This document shows, one piece after another, positions 6,887 to 14,796 of a DNA stretch of 64,000 nt. Each line of letters begins with the position of its first letter. The first letter of the stretch is position 1. Origin of the DNA: Rikenellaceae bacterium (GTDB lineage: Bacteria > Bacteroidota > Bacteroidia > Bacteroidales > UBA932). The notes beneath the pieces were generated by a model that did no database searches, was not told where the DNA came from, and saw only the letters and a list, made by a program, of their open reading frames with translations. The stretch covers positions 82,001 to 146,000 of the forward strand of contig CAAGMI010000060.1 of NCBI GenBank assembly GCA_900771005.1. The letters are read 5' to 3'. A program made the position numbers and the translations under genes.

Positions 6887-7924
6887 ATGAAAAAAGAAGA
6901 TATCGAAAGAGTTCTTGCCGAACTGGGTGAGCTCAAATGTAAGACACAGAAGGAAGTGGAAGATGCAAGAGTCAGGTTCCTCGGCAAAAAGGGCGAGGTC
7001 ACGGCACTCTTCGACGAATTCCGCACTTTCGACAAGGATATGAAGGCTGAATTCGGCCGCACACTCAACGAGTTGAAGCAGAAGGCACAGGCCAGAATTG
7101 AGGAATTGAAAGCCACGGTCGGGGACGGAGATTCTTCTGACGGTCCAAAGCACGACCTTTCAATGCCAGGCGACCCCCTGGAACTCGGGTCACGCCATCC
7201 TGTTAGTATTGTAAGACAGGAAATCGTGGATATCTTCCGCAAATTCGGATATGACGTTGCGGAAGGGCCTGAAGTAGAGGATGACTATCACGTTTTCGAA
7301 GCCCTCAACTTCCCTCCGAATCATCCGGCAAGAGATATGCAGGACACATTCTTCGTATCCACCGGACATCCCAATCCGCTGCTTCTGCGTACGCACACTT
7401 CAAGCGTTCAGGTCCGTACCATGGAAAACATGAAAGTCCCTATCAGAGTCATCTGCCCGGGACGAGTGTTCAGAAATGAAGCCATCAGCGCCCGCGCACA
7501 CTGCATATTCCATCAGGTAGAAGGTCTCTATATCGACGAGAACGTAACCTTCGCCGACCTCAAGCAGGCCATTCTTCTGTTTGCCCGTGAGATGTTCGGT
7601 CCTGAAACGGAAATCCGCATGCGCCCTTCATATTTCCCGTTCACCGAGCCTTCAGCTGAAGTGGACGTAAGTTGCAACATCTGTCACGGCAAGGGATGCA
7701 ACATCTGCAAGGGAACGGGCTGGCTTGAAATCCTCGGATGCGGTATGGTCGATCCTAACGTATTGGAGGCAAGTGGCATTGACTCTAAGAAATACAGCGG
7801 ATTCGCTTTCGGAATGGGTCTCGAGCGCATAGCAATGCTCAAGTGGAGAGTGAACGACCTCCGGCACTATTTCGAAAACGATATGCGCTTCCTCAAGGAA
7901 TTCAACACGGCGGTAGAGGTCTAG
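6887..7924 (+). CDS. pheS: Phenylalanyl-tRNA synthetase alpha subunit
   Basis: 345 residues. An N-terminal coiled-coil arm (about 1-90) is followed by the class II catalytic domain: motif 2 region VICPGRVFRNE, FHQVEGLYID, FTEPSAEVDVSC and motif 3 GMGLERIAMLKW. PheS pairs with PheT to charge tRNA-Phe; pheT is not adjacent here. The ATG at 6887 was chosen because the family begins with MKKEDIERVLAEL-like sequence; upstream in-frame codons overlap the preceding gene. Converges with the regulator gene that ends at 7934. Confidence 0.96.
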   Translation: MKKEDIERVLAELGELKCKTQKEVEDARVRFLGKKGEVTALFDEFRTFDKDMKAEFGRTLNELKQKAQARIEELKATVGDGDSSDGPKHDLSMPGDPLELGSRHPVSIVRQEIVDIFRKFGYDVAEGPEVEDDYHVFEALNFPPNHPARDMQDTFFVSTGHPNPLLLRTHTSSVQVRTMENMKVPIRVICPGRVFRNEAISARAHCIFHQVEGLYIDENVTFADLKQAILLFAREMFGPETEIRMRPSYFPFTEPSAEVDVSCNICHGKGCNICKGTGWLEILGCGMVDPNVLEASGIDSKKYSGFAFGMGLERIAMLKWRVNDLRHYFENDMRFLKEFNTAVEV

Positions 7925-7933
7925 AATCAATAA

Positions 7934-8635
7934 TTATCCCAACCATTTGAGGAAATCATCCACTCTGGATCTGGCAACGGATATCTCCCTGCCGAGATTC
8001 GGATGGACGTCTACGATGTAACTGCCGTTATCCTTTACTGCGCTGTCTATGCAGGCCATGGACAATATGCAACCTCTGTTGATTCTGATGAAAAGCACGG
8101 GGTCCAGACCGGCGACGATTTCATCCATCGTGGAATCAATGATATATCTTCCTCCGTCAAAAGTAACGAGATAATTGCATTTTTCCTCAGAGAAGAAGTA
8201 GGCTATCTGCTCCGTCTTTACCGGAACAATCCTGTCATTGAGCCTCACCACCCATCGCTGCCTGAGCGTTCTGGGCTCCGTTTCCGATTTCTTGATGATG
8301 AAGTCAATGACTAACTCGAACAATGCACCCAATATCAGGGTTGTCACCGACGTCGAGATGACATATACCCACAGCGATTCCCCCATCAACGGGATGAGAA
8401 ACTTCGGAAGACAATTGCCGATGAGATAGGCAAGTACATTAACAAGGATGACCGCTGCAATCGTATAAAAGAATTTTATATCCCTGCGATAGCACAGGAT
8501 GAAGGTCATCGCTATGGTAAGCAGGGTGAGAGCGTGCTCGTCCTCGACTTCCAAGGCCCTGCAGGCCACGCAACAGGATGCGTGCAGGAACGTGAACAGC
8601 ATTATAATCCAAAAACCGGTGTCTCTTTTCATCAT
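7934..8635 (-). CDS. Membrane-anchored LytTR-family transcriptional regulator
   Basis: 233 residues. The N-terminal 110 or so contain about four hydrophobic segments (IIMLFTFLHASCCVAC, LTLLTIAMTFILCY, FFYTIAAVILVNVLAYLIG, VYVISTSVTTLILGALFELVIDFII). The C-terminal 100 residues form a LytTR DNA-binding domain: RIVPVKTEQIAYFFSEEKCNYLVT, DSTMDEIVAGLDPVLFIRINRGCIL, ISVARSRVDDFLKWLG. There is no receiver domain, so the signal must arrive through the membrane part or a partner. It is divergent from the MFS-susC locus and so is the likeliest local regulator of it, unlike the SusR or hybrid two-component regulators usual for such loci. This link is inferred from position. Confidence 0.85.
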   Translation of the reverse strand: MMKRDTGFWIIMLFTFLHASCCVACRALEVEDEHALTLLTIAMTFILCYRRDIKFFYTIAAVILVNVLAYLIGNCLPKFLIPLMGESLWVYVISTSVTTLILGALFELVIDFIIKKSETEPRTLRQRWVVRLNDRIVPVKTEQIAYFFSEEKCNYLVTFDGGRYIIDSTMDEIVAGLDPVLFIRINRGCILSMACIDSAVKDNGSYIVDVHPNLGREISVARSRVDDFLKWLG

Positions 8636-8658
8636 AGCAAATCCGACATTTTAATACG

Positions 8659-8690
8659 CAAAGTTATCAATTCATCTTTCAAAACAACAA
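8659..8690 (-). promoter_or_regulatory. Promoter of the LytTR regulator gene
   Basis: Minus strand TTG (8688-8690), 21 bases, TAACTTTG (8659-8666). Predicted start near 8655, about 20 bases before the ATG at 8635. Confidence 0.6.
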
Positions 8691-8714
8691 TTTCATCATA
8701 AAAATATCACAATC

Positions 8715-8727
8715 CGTCATCCTGACG
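8715..8727. promoter_or_regulatory. Small palindrome upstream of the PUL, possible operator
   Basis: CGTCA-tcc-TGACG, a perfect 5-base inverted repeat in the 141-base divergent region between the LytTR gene and the MFS gene, about 50 bases before the MFS start. The PUL side lacks a perfect TAnnTTTG; the nearest is TACCTTGG at about 8750, so activation by a bound regulator is plausible. LytTR proteins usually bind direct repeats, so the link to that protein is uncertain. Confidence 0.3.
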
Positions 8728-8776
8728 AAAAAAGTACCGACTAAATATTTACCTTGGCCTTTGTTATAACACTGAA

Positions 8777-10123
8777 ATGGCCAATAAACCACAACTTTCG
8801 TTTTGGCAGATGTGGAACCTGAGCTTCGGATTTTTCGGAGTACAGATTGCTTATGCGCTGCAAAGCGCCAACATCTCCCGTATTTTTGCTACACTTGGTG
8901 CCGATCCGCATCAGTTGAGTTTTTTCTGGATTCTCCCACCTCTGATGGGTATGATAGTGCAGCCTCTCATCGGCAAATGGTCTGACCGGACCTGGTGCCG
9001 CCTGGGGAGGAGGAAGCCGTATCTTCTCGCAGGAGCGATAATCGCCGTCCTGGTGATGGTCCTGCTGCCGAATGCAGGCAGTCTCAACCTCAGCACGTCA
9101 TATATCTTCCTGGGGCTTAATGCCGCAATGTGGTTCGGACTGTTCAGCCTGATATTTCTGGACACTTCCATAAATGTCGCAATGCAGCCTTTCAAGATGA
9201 TGGTCGGCGACATGGTCAATGACGAGCAGAAGACAAAGGCTTATTCTATCCAAAGTCTCCTGTGCAACGCAGGCAGTCTGATGGGATACCTTTTCCCTAT
9301 TTTCTTCACCTGGATCGGTATAGCTAACACTGCCCCTAAGGGAGTCATCCCTGACTCCGTAATATGGAGTTTCTACGCCGGGGCCGCAATCCTGATTGCC
9401 TGCGTGCTCTTCACCTTCTTTAAGGTAAGAGAGTTCTCTCCTGAAGAATACGCAAAGTTCAACAATATTGATTCTCAGGAGCTTGCCGGAGACAATACCG
9501 GTCGGCAGGACTTTCTTTCGCTTCTTGTACACGCGCCGAAGACATTCTGGACCGTCGGTCTCGTGCAGTTCTTCTGCTGGGCGGCGTTCCTGTTTATGTG
9601 GACATACACAAACGGTGCCGTAGCATCCAACTGCTGGGGGACTTCAGATGTCTCTTCGGAGGGATACCAGGCGGCAGGGAACTGGGTGGGCGTACTCTTC
9701 GCAGTACAGGCAGTAGGCTCAATCCTTTGGGCAATAGTGATTCCCCGTTTCAAAAGTCTCAGAAATGCCTACATCACCAGCCTTTTGATAGGAGCCGCCG
9801 GGTTCATTTCCGTTGCATTCATTCACAACCAATATATGCTGTTCGGCAGTTATCTCCTCATAGGAGCTGCCTGGGCAGCAATGCTGGCTCTTCCGTTCAC
9901 CATCCTTACGAATTCTCTCAAGGGAACTTCCCATATGGGTGAATATCTGGGCCTGTTCAACTGTACCATCTGCCTGCCACAGATTGTAGCGGCAGCCTGC
10001 GGAGGCCTTGTACTGAAACTGTTCGGTGGCTCGCAGGCTCTGATGCTGCTTGCAGCGGGCTTGCTTCTGATCTGCGGCGCGGTCGCAGTGACCATTGTAA
10101 AAACAAATTCTTCAAATAACTAA
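8777..10123 (+). CDS. MFS sugar transporter, SLC45/GPH-like (maltose or sucrose type)
   Basis: 448 residues with about 12 membrane segments. The start KPQLSFWQMWNLSFGFFGVQIAYALQ and the loop GKWSDRTWCRLGRRKPYLL (RxGRR-type motif between helices 2 and 3) are typical of SLC45/GPH-like cation-sugar symporters found in Bacteroidetes starch loci. It would take maltose or other small sugars from periplasm to cytoplasm. First gene of the locus; SusC begins 20 bases downstream, so the two are cotranscribed. Confidence 0.88.
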   Translation: MANKPQLSFWQMWNLSFGFFGVQIAYALQSANISRIFATLGADPHQLSFFWILPPLMGMIVQPLIGKWSDRTWCRLGRRKPYLLAGAIIAVLVMVLLPNAGSLNLSTSYIFLGLNAAMWFGLFSLIFLDTSINVAMQPFKMMVGDMVNDEQKTKAYSIQSLLCNAGSLMGYLFPIFFTWIGIANTAPKGVIPDSVIWSFYAGAAILIACVLFTFFKVREFSPEEYAKFNNIDSQELAGDNTGRQDFLSLLVHAPKTFWTVGLVQFFCWAAFLFMWTYTNGAVASNCWGTSDVSSEGYQAAGNWVGVLFAVQAVGSILWAIVIPRFKSLRNAYITSLLIGAAGFISVAFIHNQYMLFGSYLLIGAAWAAMLALPFTILTNSLKGTSHMGEYLGLFNCTICLPQIVAAACGGLVLKLFGGSQALMLLAAGLLLICGAVAVTIVKTNSSNN

Positions 10124-10143
10124 TCAATAAACCATTTTTCTTT

Positions 10144-13100
10144 ATGAAAAGAATCCTAACCACTATGGCTGCTGTCATTCTTTCAAGTCTGGCAGCCGTT
10201 GCTGTATCCGCCCAGGGCAGATACACGGTTAAAGGAGTGGTTGTCGATCAGACCGGCCCGGTCATCGGCGCAACTGTCGTCGAGCTGGGGACTTCCAATG
10301 GAGCAGTCACCGGTCTTGATGGAGACTATTCACTCAATGTGGCATCCGCTGACGCTCTCATAGAAATCAGCTGCATCGGATACACCACGGTTTCATTCAA
10401 AGCTTCAGAAGTGCCTTCCACAGTCACTCTCAGCGAGGATACTGAATTCCTTGACGAGGTTGTGGTAATCGGATACGGTACTGTCAAGAAGAGCGATATG
10501 ACCGGTTCCGTTTCTGCCGTGAAGGCGGATCAGTTGAACAAGGGTATCGTAACCTCTCCGGCAGAACTGCTTACAGGCAAGTCTGCAGGCGTCGTTGTTA
10601 CGGCAGGAGACGGAGCTCCGGGCTCAGGATCGACTATCCGCATCCGCGGCGGCTCTTCGCTCAACGCATCCAACGACCCTCTCATCGTAATCGACGGACT
10701 CCCTGTATCCAATGACGGTATCAGCGGAACAAGCAATGCACTTGCGTCCATCAACCCTAACGACATCGAGACTTTCACAGTCCTCAAGGATGCATCCGCC
10801 ACAGCGATATACGGTTCACGCGCTTCCAACGGTGTCATAATGATTACCACCAAGAAAGGCCAGTCAAGCGGCAGGATTCCTCATATCGACGCCGACTTCA
10901 CCGCTTCACTGAGCCAGAACGCAAAGTACGTGGATGTCCTTGACGCCGACGGTCTCCGCAATCTTATGGCAAAGCAGTTCGGTACAGACAGCGATGCATA
11001 CAAGAATCTCGGAAACGCCAATACGAACTGGCAGAAGGAAATTTTCCAGCTTGCCCAGAATTATGAAGGAAACGTAGCCGTTTCCGGAAAGGCCGGCAAT
11101 GAGAAATTCACCCTCCCTTACCGCGTGGCCCTCGGTTACCTTGACAACAACGGTACCCTCAAGACCTCCAATATGAAGAGAGGAACGATTTCAGTCAACC
11201 TCGCCCCGACCCTGCTTGACAACCATCTTACAGTCAATCTCAATGGAAAGGGTATGAATATGGATACCCGCTTCGCCAATACCGGAGCCATTACACAGGC
11301 AGTCCAGTATGACCCTACACGCCCAGTATATGACAAGGACGGTCTCAACGGATACAGCTGGTGGAACTATGGGAAAGGAACTTTCACAGTTGACAACTGC
11401 AATACAATGGCGAACCAGAACCCTGTCGCCCTCATCAATGACAAATATGATGTCAGCAACGCCAAGAGGTTCCTCGGCAACGCACAGTTTGACTATAAGG
11501 TGCACGGTTTCGAGGACTTGAGGTTCAACATCAACCTCGGTTTGGACTACACCTATTCCAACGGTACAGTGGATGTCGCTCCTGATACCGAGCAGTCAAT
11601 GCACTCAACCAATCAGCAGGCCAATAACCACGCTTCCGGATATCACACCAATTACAACCAGAAGAAGCTCGACCAGACTCTCGAAATGTATGCCGACTAT
11701 TCCCACATATGGGCAGACAAGCACAATTTCGACGTAATGGCCGGTTACAGCTGGCAGCACTTCTACAATGAGTCCTTCAGCGAGACATACAAAGCGGACG
11801 GGACACCTAAGTCAGATGCCAGCTACTATCTCTCAAATCCTTATATAGGAAAGGGAGAGCTCTATCTTGTCTCATTCTTCGGCCGTCTCAACTACAACTA
11901 CGACAACCGTTATATGATTACCGCTACGTTCCGTGCTGATGGAACCTCACGATTCTCCAATAACAAATGGGGTCTCTTCCCATCAGTAGCCCTCGGTTGG
12001 AACATCAAGAATGAAGGGTTCCTCAAGGATGCACAGGAAATATCAACCCTGAAACTTCGTCTCTCCTATGGACAGACAGGTCAGCAGGACCTCGGAAACG
12101 GATACTATCCTACTCTGGCTACTTATGTGTACAACACCAATGCATGCCAGTATTTCTTCGGCAATGACGTATTCCAGCCTATCACGGCCAAGGGTTACAA
12201 CGCCGATCTGAAGTGGGAAACCACCACAACCTGGAACGCCGGATTGGATTTCGGTTTCATAAATGACAGGCTCACAGCCAGCGTCGATGTTTACAAGCGA
12301 TATACCAAGGATCTCCTCAACTATACCCCTGTGGCTGCCGGAGCAAACCTGAGCAACTATCTGGACGCAAACATCGGAGACCTTGAAAACACCGGTGTTG
12401 AGCTCGAACTCAATGCAATTCCTATCCAGACCAGGGACTGGAGCTGGACCCTCGGATTCAATGCCGCCTGGAACAAGACTGTCATCACCCGACTTACTAC
12501 CGATGACGAAAGGGACAACTACTATGGTGTATATACCGGAGGAATCTCAGGTGGTACCGGAAATACCATCCAGGTACATCAGACAGGACAGGCACCAAAC
12601 TCATTCTTCGTTTACCAGCAGGTTTACGATGAAGCCGGGAAACCTATAGAGGGACTTTACGTTGACCGTAACAAAGACGGTAAGATCGACGTTGCTGACA
12701 AATACTGCTTCCACAAGGCCGCTCCGGACTGGACGTTCGGTTTCAATACACAGCTGTCCTGGAAGGCCCTCACGCTCGCAATAAGTGCACATTCAAACGT
12801 AGGCAACTATGTTTACAACAATGTAATGAGCAACGGCGACCTCCTCACGGACCTCAGTACGAACAGCTTCATCAACAACCGTTACGTAACCGCGGAGGAA
12901 CATAACTTCCAGAACTATGCACAGTACTGGTCAGATATGTACGTCACAGACGCATCGTTCCTCAAGATCGACAACATAACGCTGAGCTACCGCTTCAAAC
13001 TTGCGAACGTAGCAGACCGCGATATGAACCTCAACGTTTTCGGAACCGTTCAAAATGCAGCCTGCATCACGGGTTACAGGGGAATCGATCCTGAAATCTT

Positions 13101-13170
13101 CAACGGTATCGACAACAATATGTACCCTAGGCCGCGTACATTTATCCTCGGTGTCAAGTTCAATTTCTAA
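10144..13170 (+). CDS. susC: SusC-like TonB-dependent outer-membrane transporter
   Basis: 1008 residues. Signal peptide to about residue 23 (SAQ), carboxypeptidase-regulatory-like domain (about 26-100: VVDQTGPVIGATVVELGTSNG), the TonB-box-like DEVVVIGYGTVKKSD, plug domain with GGSSLNASNDPLIVIDG and TAIYGSRASNGVIMITTKKG, and a long beta-barrel ending in ILGVKFNF, the aromatic C-terminus of outer-membrane barrels. Imports oligosaccharides with SusD as lid, powered through TonB. SusD begins 18 bases after its stop. The starch/maltooligosaccharide substrate is inferred from neighbouring enzymes. Confidence 0.96.
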   Translation: MKRILTTMAAVILSSLAAVAVSAQGRYTVKGVVVDQTGPVIGATVVELGTSNGAVTGLDGDYSLNVASADALIEISCIGYTTVSFKASEVPSTVTLSEDTEFLDEVVVIGYGTVKKSDMTGSVSAVKADQLNKGIVTSPAELLTGKSAGVVVTAGDGAPGSGSTIRIRGGSSLNASNDPLIVIDGLPVSNDGISGTSNALASINPNDIETFTVLKDASATAIYGSRASNGVIMITTKKGQSSGRIPHIDADFTASLSQNAKYVDVLDADGLRNLMAKQFGTDSDAYKNLGNANTNWQKEIFQLAQNYEGNVAVSGKAGNEKFTLPYRVALGYLDNNGTLKTSNMKRGTISVNLAPTLLDNHLTVNLNGKGMNMDTRFANTGAITQAVQYDPTRPVYDKDGLNGYSWWNYGKGTFTVDNCNTMANQNPVALINDKYDVSNAKRFLGNAQFDYKVHGFEDLRFNINLGLDYTYSNGTVDVAPDTEQSMHSTNQQANNHASGYHTNYNQKKLDQTLEMYADYSHIWADKHNFDVMAGYSWQHFYNESFSETYKADGTPKSDASYYLSNPYIGKGELYLVSFFGRLNYNYDNRYMITATFRADGTSRFSNNKWGLFPSVALGWNIKNEGFLKDAQEISTLKLRLSYGQTGQQDLGNGYYPTLATYVYNTNACQYFFGNDVFQPITAKGYNADLKWETTTTWNAGLDFGFINDRLTASVDVYKRYTKDLLNYTPVAAGANLSNYLDANIGDLENTGVELELNAIPIQTRDWSWTLGFNAAWNKTVITRLTTDDERDNYYGVYTGGISGGTGNTIQVHQTGQAPNSFFVYQQVYDEAGKPIEGLYVDRNKDGKIDVADKYCFHKAAPDWTFGFNTQLSWKALTLAISAHSNVGNYVYNNVMSNGDLLTDLSTNSFINNRYVTAEEHNFQNYAQYWSDMYVTDASFLKIDNITLSYRFKLANVADRDMNLNVFGTVQNAACITGYRGIDPEIFNGIDNNMYPRPRTFILGVKFNF

Positions 13171-13188
13171 TTTTAACACTGTTGAGAT

Positions 13189-14784
13189 ATGAAAAATATT
13201 AAGATTTACACAATAGCCCTCGCGGCATTGATGGTTGCAGGTTTCACATCTTCTTGTGTTAAAGACCTCAACGTTACTCCTATTGACCCTAATACCGCCC
13301 TCCCTGAAGACGTCCTCAACTCTCAGGAAGCATTCAACCAGTTCCTGGCAAAGTGCTATCAGGGACTTTCTTCATCCAGTTCGTCAGGCCCTGACGGGGG
13401 CCCGGACATCGATGGTGTCGACGGTGGATACGGACAGTATTTCAGAGCTGTCGTCAACCTCCAGGAAGTGACGACCGATGTCGCCACCGTATGCTGGAAC
13501 GACGGAACACTCTTCGACCTTCACAATATGTGCTGGAACGCATCAAATGAATTCGTTTTCAGTATGTATATGCGAATCTTCTATCAGATAAGCCAGTGCA
13601 ACGAATTCATCCGCAGGGCCAAGGCCACTGAAATCTCCGGATTCACAAAGAAGGAGGCATTCATCGCCGAGGCACGCGCCCTGAGACTTCTGAGCTACTA
13701 CCACGCCATCGATATGTTCGGCAACGTTCCTTTCGTTACAGAGGAGAACTCTGTCGGTTCGACGGCTCCTGAGATGAAGCTGCGTGCGGACCTCTTCGAC
13801 TGGATGGTCGACGAAGCCAACGACCTTCTCGGATCCAACGGACTCTCCGAAGCCGGAAAGAATGAATACGGACGCGCAGACAAGGGTATGGTCCAGATGA
13901 TTCTGGCAAAGCTCTATCTCAATGCCGAAGTCTGGAAGGGAACGGCAATGTATGACAAGTGCGCAACCCTCTGCGAAACCATCATTTCAGAGTATCCACT
14001 TCACAATGTCTGGTCTGAACTCTTCTGCGCGGACAACCACCGCTGCACCAAGAACACTACCTACAACGGAGATGAGATAATCTTTGTAGCACCGCAGGAC
14101 GGTATTCAGCTCTGTTCCTACGGTTCCACCAACTTCATTATCTTCGCAAGTACATGGTCAGTGGCCGGCAACGCAGGCAAGACTATGGATGTTGCCGAGA
14201 TTGGAATTTCTTCCGGTTGGTCAGGACTTTCTCTCACGGGTACATTCACCAGCAAATTCGATGAAAATGATGCCCGCGCAACATTCTGGAAAGGAGATTT
14301 CAAACAGTTCATCGACCAGATCCGCGACGGTGACGGTGCATCCGAGGGATGGAAATCCACCAAGTTCACGAACATCAACCACGATGGCTCAGCCGCACAG
14401 GCCCAGGGTTTCGTAGATACCGATTTCCCTGTATTCCGTTCCGCTGACGCCTACTTGATGTATGCAGAATGTGCAGCACGCGGTGCTGCTGACAAGGGCA
14501 AGGGCCAGGCCTATCTCAACGCAGTACGCAAGCGTGCCGGTATGGGCGACCTCGACCTCAACCTGAACAATATCATTGACGAGCGCGGACGTGAACTCTA
14601 TTTCGAGGGATTCCGCCGTCAGGACCTCGTCAGGTTCGGTCTCTTCACCTCATCAGACTACCTTTGGGAATTCAAGGGCGGCGTGGCTGAAGGCAGGGGC
14701 GTTGACTCCCACTTCAACCTCTTCTCCATCCCTGCAGATGACCTCAATGCAAATGGCAACCTCGTGCAGAACCCAGGATATTAA
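13189..14784 (+). CDS. susD: SusD/RagB-family glycan-binding lipoprotein
   Basis: 531 residues. Lipoprotein signal ending FTSSC (Cys23). Conserved SusD elements: NSQEAFNQFLAKCYQGL, the TPR-rich part with EARALRLLSYYHAIDMFGNVPFVTEE, and the C-terminal AYLMYAECAARG / YLNAVRKRAGM / DERGRELYFEGFRRQDLVRFGLF. It covers the SusC barrel at the cell surface and binds glycan. A Ser/Gly-rich stretch (SSSSSSGPDGGPDIDGVDGG) near residue 60-80 is a likely loop. Cotranscribed with susC and the following lipoprotein gene. Confidence 0.96.
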   Translation: MKNIKIYTIALAALMVAGFTSSCVKDLNVTPIDPNTALPEDVLNSQEAFNQFLAKCYQGLSSSSSSGPDGGPDIDGVDGGYGQYFRAVVNLQEVTTDVATVCWNDGTLFDLHNMCWNASNEFVFSMYMRIFYQISQCNEFIRRAKATEISGFTKKEAFIAEARALRLLSYYHAIDMFGNVPFVTEENSVGSTAPEMKLRADLFDWMVDEANDLLGSNGLSEAGKNEYGRADKGMVQMILAKLYLNAEVWKGTAMYDKCATLCETIISEYPLHNVWSELFCADNHRCTKNTTYNGDEIIFVAPQDGIQLCSYGSTNFIIFASTWSVAGNAGKTMDVAEIGISSGWSGLSLTGTFTSKFDENDARATFWKGDFKQFIDQIRDGDGASEGWKSTKFTNINHDGSAAQAQGFVDTDFPVFRSADAYLMYAECAARGAADKGKGQAYLNAVRKRAGMGDLDLNLNNIIDERGRELYFEGFRRQDLVRFGLFTSSDYLWEFKGGVAEGRGVDSHFNLFSIPADDLNANGNLVQNPGY

Positions 14785-14796
14785 TAGAAGATGATT

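Noticed and set aside
6505..7242. Long minus-strand reading frame opposite the small protein gene and pheS
   Set aside because: Antisense shadow of pheS and its neighbour; sequence is low-complexity Leu/Phe/Ser with no family signature.
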